Source of the DNA: Pseudomonas putida
GTDB lineage: Bacteria; Pseudomonadota; Gammaproteobacteria; Pseudomonadales; Pseudomonadaceae
Assembly: GCA_041879295.1 (NCBI GenBank)
Contig: CP047152.1
Location: 3,353,501 to 3,417,500, forward strand
DNA: 64,000 bases
Direction of reading: 5' to 3'
Shown piece by piece: positions 27,102 to 37,860 of the stretch (within the stretch, counting starts at the first letter, position 1; each line of letters opens with the position of its first letter). The position numbers and the translations under genes are program-made. A model generated the notes under the pieces. It was not told the origin of the DNA, searched no databases, and worked only from the letters and a program-made list of their open reading frames with translations.

Positions 27102-29507
27102 TTAAAAGCCGACCGTGGCCGAGAGCAGATAGGTCCGCGGCGTAGACAGGGTCAACCCCGGCTCACTGTCATCCGACGCCCCCGCCGAGCTCCAGTAGCG
27201 ATCATCGAGCACATTCTCGACACTGGCCCGCAAGGTAACCTCGGTGGCGTCCACCTTGAAGGCATAACGTGCACCCAGGTCATAACGCTCCCAGCCATCG
27301 ATGCGCTTGCTGTTGTTCTGGTCCAGGTACTGGGAACTTGAGTGAATGCCGCGCGCTGTGAAGGTCAGGCCGTTCACCCCTGGCACGTCCCATTCAGCCC
27401 CCAGATTGACGTTGTATTCGGGCGTGGCCGGCGCGCGGTTGCCATCGTAGGCACCGCCGACGGTGTCGGTCAGCTCGCTGTCGATATACATCACCCCACC
27501 CAGCACCCGCACGCCCTGCACCGGTTCACCGAACACACTCAGCTCGATGCCGCGGTTGTCACGCTTGCCATTGGGGCCGAACACCCGCGAGGTGGGGTTG
27601 GTCTCGTAGGCCGGCTGGCGAATGCGGAAGGCGCTGGCAGTAAAGGCCACCTGGCCGAGGTCGTACTTGGCCCCCACCTCGACCTGGCGGCTGGTGAACG
27701 GCGGGAAGATCTGGTCTTCGTTGATCGACGTCGATGGGGCGATCTTGCCTTGGCTCAGGCCCTCCATGTAGTTGGCGTACAACGAGAGCTGGTCGGTGAC
27801 CTTGAGCAATACGCCCCCAGAAGGCGAGACCTTTTCTTCGTCATAGCCCGTATCGCCTTTGACGCCGTCGCTCCAGTCATCCACCTGCACCCGTTGCCAG
27901 CGCGCCCCCAGGGTCAACAGCAGGCGGTCGTCAAAAAAGCCAAGGGTATCGGCCAGGGCCACGCCGGAAAAGCGGTTTTCCGTGTAGACCTCGGGGTCGA
28001 GGCGGGTTGGCGTAGCGGGTGACGGTGCGGCCACCGGGTTGTAGAGGTTGCTCGGCGCCGAGGCATAGCGCGCACCGCCGTTGGTGAAGTCCATGTAGTA
28101 ATAGCTGGCGGCCAGGTTCAGCTCGTGGCTCACCGGCCCGGTATGGAACCAGTGACGCAAACCGGCCATGGCGGTGCGCACTGACTCGTCCCGGGTAAAG
28201 TCACGCGGCTGCACGGTGAAGTCGCCGGCATCGTTGGTGATCGACACGTTATGGCGAAGGAAGTCGTGGTTGCTCTTGCGCGCGCCGACCGCACCATAGG
28301 CCAGCAGCGACTCGCTGATATCGTACTCGGCGTTCAGCGCACCGAAGGTGTCGTTGGTACGCGCCTTGCTCCAGGCCTGGGCGTAGTTGTGACGTACATC
28401 ATTGGCATTGGGCACCTTGGCATTGGCACCGACCAGCACACGCTCCTGCGGGGCGTCGGTGTCGCGTTCGGTGTGGCCAAGGTCCGCCGAGAGCCGCAGG
28501 CGCTCGCCTCGAAAATCCAGGCCCAGCACCGCCATTTCGCGGTCAACGCGCTGGTGATCCCATTCGGTGTCACCGGCCTGCTTCACGCCATTGAAGCGCA
28601 CGCCGAACTGCTGGTCTTCACCAAAGCGACGGCCGATATCCACTGCGCCGCCAGCCTGGCCGGCCGAAGCGTAGCTGCCGGTGAATTCGGTGATCGGCTT
28701 GTCAGCGGCTCGCTTGGGCTGCACATTGATACCGCCGCCCACGCTGCCACGCGGCGAAATGCCGTTGATCAACTGGCTGGGGCCTTTGATGATGTCGACC
28801 CGGTCAGCCATTTCCATGTCGATCGAATACGTCGGCAAGATGCCATACAGGCCGTTGTAGGCCACATCGCTGTTGAACAGGCTGAAGCCGCGAATGGTGA
28901 ACTGCTCGAAACGCCCGCCCGCCGGGTTGGTAGCACGCACTGAAGGGTCACTGGCAATCAGTTCGCCCAAGGTGCGCGCCTGTTGGTTCTTGACCAGGTC
29001 GCTGGTGTAGCTGCTGATGCTGAATGGGGTTTCCATGAAGTCGCGCGAACCGAGCAAGCCTTGTGCCCCCTGGCGTGCCACTTGGCCACCGGCATACGGC
29101 TGCGTTTCGTTGCCTGCGGCCAGGCCGCCGACGATGCTGGTGGGGGCGATTTCCAGAGCGCCACTGCCCTGGGGGGCAGGCATCAGGGTGAAGGCCCCCT
29201 CACCCACCGGCAGCGCCTGCAGGCCACTACTGCGCAGCAACTGGCTGAAGCCTTCATCGACACTGTAACGACCGGACAAGCCGTTACTTTGCCGGCCCTC
29301 TACCAATGCCGGGTCCAGCGAAAGGCTGACACCGGCCTGGTCGGCGAAATGGGTCAAAGCAGCACCCAGGCTGGCTGGCGCTACCTGGAACGTACGCCGG
29401 GCCGGCTCATCGGCCCAGGTGGGTGCACACAACAGCAGGCTCATCGCGAACAATGGATGTGCTGCGCGCGCCAGTGGGCGCAGGCGGCAAGATTTTACTG
29501 CAGGCAT
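27102..29507 (-). CDS. TonB-dependent siderophore receptor with signalling domain
   Basis: An 801-aa outer-membrane receptor. It has a signal peptide of about 32 residues, an STN signalling domain (FQVAPASLGAALTHFADQAG, about 40-115), a plug (ETPFSISSYTSDLVKNQQ; FTIRGF; DRVDIIKGPSQLINGISPRG) and a 22-strand barrel ending in a C-terminal Phe (LLSATVGF). The STN domain marks it as a transducer that signals through FecR and FecI, whose genes lie immediately upstream in the same direction. The siderophore is not identifiable; the barrel is of the ferrichrome/ferrioxamine-type class. Confidence 0.9.
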   Translation of the reverse strand: MPAVKSCRLRPLARAAHPLFAMSLLLCAPTWADEPARRTFQVAPASLGAALTHFADQAGVSLSLDPALVEGRQSNGLSGRYSVDEGFSQLLRSSGLQALPVGEGAFTLMPAPQGSGALEIAPTSIVGGLAAGNETQPYAGGQVARQGAQGLLGSRDFMETPFSISSYTSDLVKNQQARTLGELIASDPSVRATNPAGGRFEQFTIRGFSLFNSDVAYNGLYGILPTYSIDMEMADRVDIIKGPSQLINGISPRGSVGGGINVQPKRAADKPITEFTGSYASAGQAGGAVDIGRRFGEDQQFGVRFNGVKQAGDTEWDHQRVDREMAVLGLDFRGERLRLSADLGHTERDTDAPQERVLVGANAKVPNANDVRHNYAQAWSKARTNDTFGALNAEYDISESLLAYGAVGARKSNHDFLRHNVSITNDAGDFTVQPRDFTRDESVRTAMAGLRHWFHTGPVSHELNLAASYYYMDFTNGGARYASAPSNLYNPVAAPSPATPTRLDPEVYTENRFSGVALADTLGFFDDRLLLTLGARWQRVQVDDWSDGVKGDTGYDEEKVSPSGGVLLKVTDQLSLYANYMEGLSQGKIAPSTSINEDQIFPPFTSRQVEVGAKYDLGQVAFTASAFRIRQPAYETNPTSRVFGPNGKRDNRGIELSVFGEPVQGVRVLGGVMYIDSELTDTVGGAYDGNRAPATPEYNVNLGAEWDVPGVNGLTFTARGIHSSSQYLDQNNSKRIDGWERYDLGARYAFKVDATEVTLRASVENVLDDRYWSSAGASDDSEPGLTLSTPRTYLLSATVGF

Positions 29508-29574
29508 TGAACAAGGCTCCCCTTTTATTTTCTCCTACCGGTAATGACCGGCGAGTGAAAAAAAGGGGACAGCC

Positions 29575-30519
29575 TCATGCTCGTTTTTCTCGTGCGGTCA
29601 GGCTCACCCAATAACGCGTGCGGGTCTGCACTTGCAACGGCAGGCTGGCGGCGAGCAGGGCCAGCACCCGGTCGGTGTCGTCAAGGCGGAACGTGCCGGT
29701 CACACGCAAGCGCTCCAGTTCTGGTGCCCAGCGCAGTACGCCGGGGCGATACCTGCGCAGTTCGCGCAGCAACTCGCCCAACGGGCGGTCGTCCAGCCGT
29801 AGCGCGCCTTCGCGCCAGCCCAGTTGCCATTCGTCGAAGGCTTTGACAGGGCCAACACCGGTCGCCTGCAAACTGGCCTGTTGGCCGGCCTGTAGCATCA
29901 CGGCTGGCCCACGCAACGGCTGCAGGCTGACCGCCTCCTTGATCGCCGACACCCGGCAGGCCTCATCAAGCAGGCGCAGGCACACCTCGCCCTCACTGAG
30001 CACCACCCGGCCGTAAGGCACCTGCAAGGTGAGGCTCAGGTTAGCGGGCACGCTGACGGCCACTTCACCGCGCACCAGTGCCACGCGGCCTGCACCCAGC
30101 TCGATATCGACCGCACTGTCGGTGTTCAACTGCAACAAGGTGCCGTCGCTCAGCATTGCCTGCCTGCGCTCTCCTACCGCGGTGCGCATGTCGGCGGTCC
30201 AGGCATCCAGCGGCAGCTCACGGCTCACCAGCCAGGCCAACGGCAGCAACGCCGACACACCCAGGGCTTGTTTGAGCAGTGCCCGACGACCGGCATCCGG
30301 GCGATCCAGGGCGGCCATCGCCAATGCGCCGGGCAACCCGGCAAACCGCGCTCGCAGCAGCGATGCCTTTTGCCAGGCGTCTTCGTGCAGGGGGCTGCTG
30401 GCGCGCCATTGCGCCAGGCGCAGCAGGTCAGCTTCGCTTGCGTCGCCAGAATCCAGTAGTGCCAGCCAACGGGCCGCAGCACGCAGCGCCTCGCGGGTTT
30501 CTGGGGTGTGGGGGCTCAT
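29575..30519 (-). CDS. FecR-family transmembrane sensor/anti-sigma factor
   Basis: A 314-aa FecR protein: a cytoplasmic N-terminal domain (REALRAAARWLALLDSGDAS, LLRLAQWRASSPLHEDAW), a membrane segment near residues 105-122, and a periplasmic domain with AMLSDGTLLQLNTDSAVDIE. Its start codon overlaps the stop of the sigma factor gene (ATGA). It relays the receptor signal to the sigma factor upstream. Met 30519 was chosen because of this overlap and domain length. Confidence 0.9.
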   Translation of the reverse strand: MSPHTPETREALRAAARWLALLDSGDASEADLLRLAQWRASSPLHEDAWQKASLLRARFAGLPGALAMAALDRPDAGRRALLKQALGVSALLPLAWLVSRELPLDAWTADMRTAVGERRQAMLSDGTLLQLNTDSAVDIELGAGRVALVRGEVAVSVPANLSLTLQVPYGRVVLSEGEVCLRLLDEACRVSAIKEAVSLQPLRGPAVMLQAGQQASLQATGVGPVKAFDEWQLGWREGALRLDDRPLGELLRELRRYRPGVLRWAPELERLRVTGTFRLDDTDRVLALLAASLPLQVQTRTRYWVSLTAREKRA

Positions 30520-31028
30520 CGCAACTCGGCCAACAGGCAATGCTCGTAAGCCTGCGCCATGTAGCGTTTCACCGAGCGCTGGCAAACGCCCAGGCGCTGG
30601 CCAATCTCGGCGTAGCCCAAACCTTCCAGCTGGTGCCAGAGAAAGGCCTTGCGTATCGCCGGCTTGAGGCCGTCGAGCAGTTCATCCAGTGCCTGCAGGG
30701 TTTCCAGCAGTACCCAGCGCTGTTCTGGCGACGGCACGTGTTGCTCGGGCAACTGCGCCAAGGCATCAAGGTAGGCCTGCTCCAGGCTACGTCGCTGGTG
30801 GAAGTTGCTGAGCAAACGCTTGCCCACGGTCAGCAGATAGGCGCGCGGTTCGCGTATGTCTGCCAGCGGCTGGGCGCTGGCCAGAATGCGCAGAAATGTA
30901 TCCTGACTGAGGTCGGCGGCATCCCAGGCATTGCCCATACGCCGGCGCAGCCAGGTTTCAAGCCAGCCACGATGCTCCCGGTACAGGGCAGGCAGGCCAG
31001 GCTCCGGTGGCGGCGCGGCGTCGATCAT
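30516..31028 (-). CDS. FecI-type ECF RNA polymerase sigma factor
   Basis: A 170-aa ECF sigma factor: region 2 (LSQDTFLRILAS, EPRAYLLTVGKRLLSNFHQR) and region 4 (AFLWHQLEGLGYAEIGQRLG, SVKRYMAQAY). It is the first gene of the fecI-fecR-receptor unit and should direct transcription of the receptor when iron-siderophore binds. A Fur-box candidate lies 22 bases upstream of its start. Confidence 0.92.
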   Translation of the reverse strand: MIDAAPPPEPGLPALYREHRGWLETWLRRRMGNAWDAADLSQDTFLRILASAQPLADIREPRAYLLTVGKRLLSNFHQRRSLEQAYLDALAQLPEQHVPSPEQRWVLLETLQALDELLDGLKPAIRKAFLWHQLEGLGYAEIGQRLGVCQRSVKRYMAQAYEHCLLAELR

Positions 31029-31050
31029 GAGGTGAGTCCTGCAGCGGAGT

Positions 31051-31072
31051 AAATAAGATTAATTCTAATTTA
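31051..31072 (-). promoter_or_regulatory. Fur-box candidate upstream of the fecI gene
   Basis: The AT-rich, partly palindromic stretch around AATAAGATTAATTCTAATT matches the 19-bp Fur consensus at about 11 positions by eye. It lies where a Fur site is expected for an ECF sigma gene of iron uptake. Confidence 0.4.
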
Positions 31073-31106
31073 CATCACGCCACAGAACCAAGCGCTTTGT
31101 TACCGG

Positions 31107-32744
31107 TCAGGCAATTGCTTCATCTACCAGCACTTGTGCTTCCTGCACCAGACGCTGCAAATGCGCCTCGTCGATGAAGCTTTCGGCGTAGATCTTGTAG
31201 ATGTCTTCAGTACCCGACGGGCGCGCGGCGAACCAGCCATTGGCCGTCATCACCTTGAGCCCGCCAATCGCCTGGCCATTGCCTGGAGCATGGCTGAGGA
31301 TCTGCACGATCGGCTCACCGGCCAGCTCGGTCGACTTCACCTGCTCCGGCGCCAGCTTGCTCAGCAACGCCTTCTGCCGCGCGTCCGCCTTGGCCTCGAC
31401 ACGAGTGGCGAACGGCTTGCCCAGCGCGTCGGTCAGGTCGGCATAAGCCTGGCTCGGGTTACGCCCGGTACGGGCGGTCATTTCGGCGGCCAGCAAGGCC
31501 GGGATCAACCCGTCCTTGTCGGTGGCCCAAACCGAGCCATCGCGGCGCAGGAACGAAGCCCCTGCACTTTCTTCGCCACCAAAACCGAGCGAACCGTCGA
31601 ACAGGCCCTGGGCGAAGAACTTGAAGCCCACCGGCACTTCGTACAGCTTACGGCCCAGGCGCTGGGTGACGCGGTCGATCAGGCCGCTGGAGACCACGGT
31701 CTTGCCCACGGCAGCGTCACTGCGCCACTGCGGGCGGTGGCGGAACAGGTAGTCGATGGCCACGGCGAGGTAGTTGTTGGGTTGCAGCAAGCCATCAGGG
31801 GTAACGATGCCGTGGCGGTCGTGGTCCGGGTCGCAAGCGAAGGCCACGTCAAAGCGCTCACGCAGGCCTATCAGGCCCTGCATGGCATACGGCGAGGAAG
31901 GGTCCATGCGGATCTGGCCGTCCCAATCGACGGTCATGAAGCGGAAGGTCGGGTCGACCTCGGTGTTCACCACTTCCAGGTCCAGTTGGTAGTGCTTGGC
32001 AATCGCCGACCAATAGCGCACCCCTGCCCCGCCCAGCGGGTCGACGCCCAGGCGCAACCCGGCGCCACGGATCACATCGAAATCGATGACGTTTTCCAGG
32101 TCGGCCACATAGGTGCTGACGTAGTCGTGGCGGTGGGTGGTCGGCGCCAGCAACGCCTGGGCATGGTCCATGCGCTTGACGCCGGCCAGGTTAGCGGCCA
32201 GCAGTTCGTTGGCCTTGCCCTCGATCCACTTGGTCACGTCGCTGTCGGCCGGCCCGCCGTTGGGCGGGTTGTACTTGAAGCCACCGCTTTGTGGCGGGTT
32301 GTGCGACGGGGTAATGACGATACCGTCAGCCAGACCCTGTGTGCGGCCACGGTTGTGGCAGAGGATGGCGTGGGACACAGCCGGTGTGGGCGTGTATTCG
32401 TCATCCTTGGACAGCATCACCTGCACGCCGTTGGCGGCCAGTACTTCCAAGGCACTGGCGGCCGCAGGAGCTGACAGGGCGTGGGTATCGGCGCCGATAA
32501 ACAGCGGGCCATCGATACCTTTTTCCTGGCGGTACAGGCAGATAGCCTGGCTAATGGCCAGGACGTGATACTCGTTGAAACTCAATTCAAGCGAACTGCC
32601 CCGGTGCCCCGAGGTGCCGAAGGCCACGCGCTGGGCCGCCACGGCAGCATCTGGGCGGCCGGTGTAATAGGCGGTGAGCAGCCGGGGAATATCGACCAGC
32701 ACGCTGGCCGGAGCCGGCTTGCCTGCCAAAGGACTGAGCGTCAT
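31107..32744 (-). CDS. pgm: Alpha-D-glucose phosphoglucomutase
   Basis: A 545-aa phosphohexomutase that interconverts glucose 1-phosphate and glucose 6-phosphate in the cytoplasm. Family motifs are in order: [11 protein letters not shown] near residue 42, the active-site serine loop [17 protein letters not shown] near 145, the Mg2+ loop [11 protein letters not shown] near 300, the sugar-binding [13 protein letters not shown] near 390, and the phosphate-binding [15 protein letters not shown] near 520. Length matches the Pgm family. It is monocistronic and divergent from the DUF1345 gene. Confidence 0.95.
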   Translation of the reverse strand: MTLSPLAGKPAPASVLVDIPRLLTAYYTGRPDAAVAAQRVAFGTSGHRGSSLELSFNEYHVLAISQAICLYRQEKGIDGPLFIGADTHALSAPAAASALEVLAANGVQVMLSKDDEYTPTPAVSHAILCHNRGRTQGLADGIVITPSHNPPQSGGFKYNPPNGGPADSDVTKWIEGKANELLAANLAGVKRMDHAQALLAPTTHRHDYVSTYVADLENVIDFDVIRGAGLRLGVDPLGGAGVRYWSAIAKHYQLDLEVVNTEVDPTFRFMTVDWDGQIRMDPSSPYAMQGLIGLRERFDVAFACDPDHDRHGIVTPDGLLQPNNYLAVAIDYLFRHRPQWRSDAAVGKTVVSSGLIDRVTQRLGRKLYEVPVGFKFFAQGLFDGSLGFGGEESAGASFLRRDGSVWATDKDGLIPALLAAEMTARTGRNPSQAYADLTDALGKPFATRVEAKADARQKALLSKLAPEQVKSTELAGEPIVQILSHAPGNGQAIGGLKVMTANGWFAARPSGTEDIYKIYAESFIDEAHLQRLVQEAQVLVDEAIA

Positions 32745-32917
32745 GCAAAAACCTCGAGTTCAACGGATGTTGGTGTTGGAACGTGCAGTGTACTGAGAGT
32801 TGCAATGCCGTGCGATGGGGGCATCAAAGAAACCCCGGTCCCTGCTGGGTACAGCGCACCCCGCCCAACCCTATGACGGTCTAGAGTTCAAGCCATACCC
32901 ATTGTGAATAAGGCTCT

Positions 32918-33565
32918 ATGGCTTTCCATCGTCTGACCCGCACACACCCCCGCCTGAGCCTCGCCACTATAGTCGGCCTCGCTGGCGCCTGGCTGATCCC
33001 CGCCGGTGATACCGTGCAACACATCCTCGCTGGCTGGAACCTGGGGGTGTGGCTGTACCTGCTGCTGGTGCTCTACCTGAGCTGGACAGCCAGCCCGGAA
33101 AAGGTCCGCAAGGTCGCCGGCGTCGAAGACGAGAACGCGGGCCTGGTCCTGCTGACCGTGTGCATCGCCGCCATCGCCAGCCTTGCCGCGGTCACCCTGC
33201 AACTGGTCTCCAGTCGCGGCCTGCAAGGCACGGACCTGGCCGTGCACTATCTCTATACCGGCCTGACCGTCGCCGGTTCATGGCTGCTGATCGGCTGCAT
33301 ATTCACCCTGCATTACGCCCGCCTGTTCTACACCGGGCAAAGCCACGAACTGCCGCTACGCTTCGCTGATGGCGAGCGCAACCCTGATTACTGGGACTTC
33401 CATTACTTCTCGTTCACCATCAGCGTGGCGGTGCAAACCTCAGACGTTGGCGTCGCCGGACGAGGGTTGCGGCGGGTGGTGCTGGCGCATTCGCTGGTGG
33501 GCTTCGTATTCAATACGGCGATTCTCGGGTTCACGATCAACATCGCCGCCGGGTTGCTAGGTTGA
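32918..33565 (+). CDS. DUF1345 integral membrane protein
   Basis: A 215-aa inner-membrane protein with ~5 hydrophobic segments, carrying the DUF1345 pattern [49 protein letters not shown] and a final AGLLG. The function is unknown. It stands alone. Confidence 0.85.
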   Translation: MAFHRLTRTHPRLSLATIVGLAGAWLIPAGDTVQHILAGWNLGVWLYLLLVLYLSWTASPEKVRKVAGVEDENAGLVLLTVCIAAIASLAAVTLQLVSSRGLQGTDLAVHYLYTGLTVAGSWLLIGCIFTLHYARLFYTGQSHELPLRFADGERNPDYWDFHYFSFTISVAVQTSDVGVAGRGLRRVVLAHSLVGFVFNTAILGFTINIAAGLLG

Positions 33566-33839
33566 CCAAGCCGCTCGTCTGAAAAACCTGCGCGTCTAGC
33601 GCCAGCGAAATCCACCAAACCCAATGGTTACCTGACACCTTGCGGTCGGGAAAACGTTTGCCATGCAGTCAACCGACACACTGCGCCCGTGACAAGGGTG
33701 TGACCCCTGTCATGCATTCGCACATTTGTCGTACTTGCAACCGAAAATCGCACGTAGCAGGTGCTATCTTTACTTTCCCGGCGGCCGCATCGATGTGGCC
33801 ACCCGCTCATCACGTCCAGGTACGGACAAGGAGGCTGGC

Positions 33840-34100
33840 ATGAACAAGATGACGTTCCCCAACGCCTGCCAGGTGATGCGCTGGCATTTCCATCCGTTGG
33901 GTTTCGAGGCCAGCATGGATGCGCCACGCAGCATGGTTGCACGGCTGTTCGACCGCGCCAGCGGTGAGACCCTGCTGGCGATTGCGGGCATCCCCTGTGC
34001 AGCGATCATGGCCGCCGCCGATGTAGAGCGCATCATCGAGGCCGTCGAGGCGGAAATGGACGCCTTCATACCCGCCTTTACCTTGCGCGATGCAGTCTAG
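33840..34100 (+). CDS. DUF1652-family small protein
   Basis: An 86-aa protein: MNKMTFPNACQVMRWHFHPL, then GFEASMDAPRSMVARLFDRASG and a C-terminal acidic helix (VERIIEAVEAEMDAF). This matches the small Pseudomonas DUF1652 family of unknown function. AAGGAGG at 33828-33834, 5 bases before the ATG, fixes the start; a longer open frame from 33726 is not supported. A TGCTATCTT extended -10-like element lies at 33762-33770. Confidence 0.78.
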   Translation: MNKMTFPNACQVMRWHFHPLGFEASMDAPRSMVARLFDRASGETLLAIAGIPCAAIMAAADVERIIEAVEAEMDAFIPAFTLRDAV

Positions 34101-34151
34101 GCTCTGTTTTCAACGCAGCCTCACCGAGTATCAAGGCTTTTCATACAGCGC

Positions 34152-36239
34152 CTAGCCTGCAGCAGTGAGTTCCGGGCCCATGGCCTGCAACTTGCTCATG
34201 AACTGCTCGGCCGGCACAGGCTGGCCCAGCAGGTAGCCCTGCAACGAATCACACCCCAGCCGGGTCAGGAAGTCCTGCTGCTTGTCGGTTTCAACCCCCT
34301 CGGCAACGATACGCAGGCCCAACGCCTGGCCCAGTGCGACGATTGCCGAAACAATCGCTGCATCGTCACTGTCCTGCTCCAGGTCGCGCACGAAACCGCG
34401 GTCGATTTTCAGCTCGTTGGCTGGCAGGCGCTTTAGGTACATCAGGCTGGAATAGCCCGTACCAAAGTCATCAATGGACAAGTCCACGCCCATGTCGGAC
34501 AGGCGCTGCAGCACGGTCAGGCTGGCGTCGGCATCGTGCATGGCGGTGGTTTCGGTAATTTCCAGTGTCAGGCAGTTGGCCGGCAAGCCGTTCTGCTGCA
34601 GGGCGCGGGCCACGCTGTCGACCAGGCCGGCGTGGCAGAACTGGATAGCCGACAGGTTCACCGCCATGCGCCAGCCAAGGTGGCCCTGGTCCAGCCACTG
34701 GCGCATCTGACGGCAGGCCTCGATGAGTACCCACTCGCCAATGGGGATGATCAGGCCGGTCTTTTCCGCCAGGCCGATGAAGCGGTCAGGCAGCAGCAGG
34801 CCTTGCTGCGGGTGCTCCCAGCGCAGCAGCGCTTCGGCACCAATCGGCTGGCAGGTATGGGCGTCGAACTTGGGCTGGTAATGCAAGCTGAACTGGCGCT
34901 GCTCCAGCGCCAGACGCAAGTCCTGCAGCAACTGCAACTGCTGGCGAGCATTGCTGTTCATCGACACATCGAAGAAGCTGTAACCGTTCTTGCCAGCGCT
35001 CTTGGCATGGTACATGGCCGCGTCGGCGTTACGCAGCAACTCGTGCTGGTCCTGGCCGTTGCCCGGGTACAGGACGATGCCCAGGCTCGCCGACAGTTGC
35101 AGGTCGTGCTCGGCCACGCGGAAAGGCCGGGAAACCAGGTTGACCTGCTTGACCGCCACGTCCATGGCATCGTTCGGTTCCTGCAGTTCCACCAGCAGAA
35201 CAAACTCGTCGCCACCAATCCGTGCCAGCGTGTCCTGGCTGTGCAAGTGGCCGCGCAGGCGGGCCGCCACGGCCTTGAGCAGAAGGTCACCAATATGATG
35301 GCCAAAGGCATCGTTGACCGGTTTGAAGCCGTCCAGATCAATGAACATCAGGGCAAAACAGCCGCCCTGCTCCGCCACTTTGGCGATAGCCTGCTCAATG
35401 CGATCGGCCAGCAGGGTACGGTTTGGCAGATCGGTGAGGGTGTCGTGCAAGGCCAATTGTGTCAGTTCCTGGTTGGCCAAGGTCAGCGAACGGGCCAACT
35501 CGGCAGTACGTGCCTCCAGGCGCGCGTCCAGCACCGAAGTCAGCAACGCCACTGCCAGAACTGCCAGCGTGGTGATCAGCACCAGGTAAACCAGACTGTC
35601 ACCCTGCAGACCGCCCCCCAGCGCGCCGCAGAAGCTGCCCTCGGGGAAGTTCGCCGCGGCCATGCCGGTGTAATGCATACCAACGATGGCAAAGCCCATC
35701 ACCACTGCCGCCAGGCCACGGATCTGCCGTACATAGGGTGTGTGTGCGCGCAGGCGGAAGGCGATCCACAATGCTGCCGCCGAGGCGCCTACGGCAATCA
35801 GCAGCGAAGCACCAAACAACGTCGGGTCGTAATCAATACCCGGCAGCATGCGCAGCGCGGCCATGCCGGTGTAGTGCATGCAGGCGATACCGGCGCCCAT
35901 GATCAGCGCGCCGAACCCCAACTGCAGCGCGGGCAGGCTCGGCTGGCTGACCAGCCACAGGGCAAAGCCCGAGGAAAGCACAGCGATCAGCAGCGAGAAC
36001 GCGGTCAGGGCCAGGTCGTAACCCAAGTCGATGGGCAAGCTGAAGGCAAGCATGCCAATGAAGTGCATCGACCACACGCCGATGCCCATGGCCAACGCAC
36101 CGCCGCCCATCCACAGGTAGGCAGCGCGGCCCTTGGCCGTGGCGATGCGGCCAGTCAGGTCAAGAGCGGTATAGGATGCCAGGATCGCCACGCACAGCGA
36201 AATCAACACCAGCGAAGAAGAGTAGCTACCGGTCAGCAT
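34152..36239 (-). CDS. MHYT-GGDEF-EAL cyclic-di-GMP protein (MucR-like)
   Basis: A 695-aa inner-membrane protein. Seven N-terminal helices hold three MHYT-type motifs (WSMHFIGM, CMHYTGM, GMHYTGM), thought to bind a metal and sense gases. A GGDEF domain follows (ARIGGDEFVLL, near residue 340, motif intact), then an EAL domain (GAEALLRWEHP near 470; ETTAM, IDDFGTGYSSL, KIDRGFV, AEGVET all present). Both synthesis and breakdown of c-di-GMP are therefore possible. Architecture and length resemble P. aeruginosa MucR more than NbdA. It starts 130 bases from the 3' end of the efflux operon. Confidence 0.9.
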   Translation of the reverse strand: MLTGSYSSSLVLISLCVAILASYTALDLTGRIATAKGRAAYLWMGGGALAMGIGVWSMHFIGMLAFSLPIDLGYDLALTAFSLLIAVLSSGFALWLVSQPSLPALQLGFGALIMGAGIACMHYTGMAALRMLPGIDYDPTLFGASLLIAVGASAAALWIAFRLRAHTPYVRQIRGLAAVVMGFAIVGMHYTGMAAANFPEGSFCGALGGGLQGDSLVYLVLITTLAVLAVALLTSVLDARLEARTAELARSLTLANQELTQLALHDTLTDLPNRTLLADRIEQAIAKVAEQGGCFALMFIDLDGFKPVNDAFGHHIGDLLLKAVAARLRGHLHSQDTLARIGGDEFVLLVELQEPNDAMDVAVKQVNLVSRPFRVAEHDLQLSASLGIVLYPGNGQDQHELLRNADAAMYHAKSAGKNGYSFFDVSMNSNARQQLQLLQDLRLALEQRQFSLHYQPKFDAHTCQPIGAEALLRWEHPQQGLLLPDRFIGLAEKTGLIIPIGEWVLIEACRQMRQWLDQGHLGWRMAVNLSAIQFCHAGLVDSVARALQQNGLPANCLTLEITETTAMHDADASLTVLQRLSDMGVDLSIDDFGTGYSSLMYLKRLPANELKIDRGFVRDLEQDSDDAAIVSAIVALGQALGLRIVAEGVETDKQQDFLTRLGCDSLQGYLLGQPVPAEQFMSKLQAMGPELTAAG

Positions 36240-36369
36240 TGAGAGTTCCAGCGCCGGAACAGGGGGCCCGGCAAAAGCTGACGATTGTACTCAAGCTTAA
36301 GCGAAACGCACGGGTTTTTGCGGATGGGAATGGACCCAATAACTGCAAATGCCCCCCCTCTGCGCATGG

Positions 36370-37860
36370 TCATTTCTGCTCGGCAAACGCCTGCTCTGCA
36401 TTCCAGCCGCCGCCCAACGCAGCCACCAGTTGCACACTGGCCACCAGGCGCCCTTGCAGCAGGTTCAGCACGCTGCGCTCGTTGCTCAGCGCCGTGGTTT
36501 GCACGTTGACCACATCCAGATAGCCGATCAGCCCGGCGCGGTACTGGTTCTCGGTCAGACGCAACGACTCACGGGCGGCATCAAGCGCCTCTTGGCGCAC
36601 CCTGGCTTCATCGCCATACACTTTCAGTTGAACCAGCAGGTTTTCCACTTCCTTGAAGCCGTCCAGCACGGTCTGGCGGTACTGCGCCACCGTCTGGTCA
36701 TACACGGCCACCGTGCGGTCGACCTCGGCGCTGCGTTTGCCGGCGTCGAACAGGGTCAGCGCCAACTGCGGGCCTACCGACCAGTAGCGGTTGGGCAACT
36801 CGATCCAGTTGCTGAAGCTGCTGCTGGAATATCCGCCACTCATGCTCAGGCTGAGGTCCGGGAAGTAGGCTGCCCGCGACACCCCGATGTTGGCGTTGGC
36901 CGCCATCACGTTGCGTTCGGCTGCAGCGATGTCCGGGCGTCGCTCCAGCAGTTGCGAAGGCAGCGAAACCGGTATTTGCGGCAACGCGGGAATAGCCTTG
37001 CTGTCGGCCAGGGCGAAGTCGGCCGGAACCTTGCCCAGCAGCACGGCGATGGCATTTTCGAACTGCGCACGCTGCCAGATCAGGTCGATCAGGTCAGCCT
37101 GGGTGCTTTTGAGCTGGGTGCGGGCCTGGGCCACGGCATCCGGGCCGGCGACACCGGCACGGTACTGGTTTTCGTTCATTCGCAGTGAGCGTTCATAAGC
37201 CGCCACGGTGGCTTCCAGCAAGCGCTTCTGCTCATCGATAACCCGCAATTGCAGGTAGTTCTGCACCAGCTCCGACTGCTGGCTCAGGCGGATCGACGCA
37301 AGGTCGGCGAAACTGGCTTCGGCACTGGCCTCGTTGGCATTCAAGGTTTCACGCAGCTTGCCCCACAGGTCGATCTCCCAGCTCACGCCCAACTGCGCGT
37401 TGTAGGTGTTGCGAATGCCACTGCTGTTATTGGACAGGCTGGAACTGGAGCTGCCGGTGCCCTGCGCCGAGCGGTTCTTGCTGGCGCTCAGGTCCAGGCT
37501 GGGGAACAGCGCCGCGCGGCTGCTGCGCACCAGTGCCTGGGCCTGGCGGTACTGGGCTTCTGATTGCGCCACAGTCTGGTTGCTGCGGTTAAGCTCTTCG
37601 ACCAGCGCATTGAGCCCGGCATCACCGTAGATCTCCCACCAGGCGCCGCGGGCGATGGCGTCGGAGGGCGAGGCCTGGGTCCAGCCTTCGGCATGCTTGA
37701 ACTGCGCCGCCGTGCTGTTCAGCTCGGGGCGGTGATAGTCGGGGCTCAGGGTGCAGGCACTGAGCAAGGCCGCGCACAACCCGGCGCTGAGCAGGCGCGA
37801 GCCACGGCCACGGGTCAGTGCTTGCAGGGCACGGTGAAGTGGGGTCTGGGCAAAAGTCAT
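36370..37860 (-). CDS. opmB: Outer-membrane efflux lipoprotein of the Mux RND pump
   Basis: A 496-aa TolC/OprM-family channel. The N-terminus has a lipoprotein signal with lipobox LLSAC, followed by TLSPDYHRPEL as in NodT-type channels. Two repeated outer-membrane factor domains follow (RYWSVGPQLALTLFDAGKRS in the second). It is the last of four overlapping genes; its ATG overlaps the preceding permease stop (ATGA). An upstream in-frame Met at 37902 is within the permease gene and unlikely. Confidence 0.92.
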   Translation of the reverse strand: MTFAQTPLHRALQALTRGRGSRLLSAGLCAALLSACTLSPDYHRPELNSTAAQFKHAEGWTQASPSDAIARGAWWEIYGDAGLNALVEELNRSNQTVAQSEAQYRQAQALVRSSRAALFPSLDLSASKNRSAQGTGSSSSSLSNNSSGIRNTYNAQLGVSWEIDLWGKLRETLNANEASAEASFADLASIRLSQQSELVQNYLQLRVIDEQKRLLEATVAAYERSLRMNENQYRAGVAGPDAVAQARTQLKSTQADLIDLIWQRAQFENAIAVLLGKVPADFALADSKAIPALPQIPVSLPSQLLERRPDIAAAERNVMAANANIGVSRAAYFPDLSLSMSGGYSSSSFSNWIELPNRYWSVGPQLALTLFDAGKRSAEVDRTVAVYDQTVAQYRQTVLDGFKEVENLLVQLKVYGDEARVRQEALDAARESLRLTENQYRAGLIGYLDVVNVQTTALSNERSVLNLLQGRLVASVQLVAALGGGWNAEQAFAEQK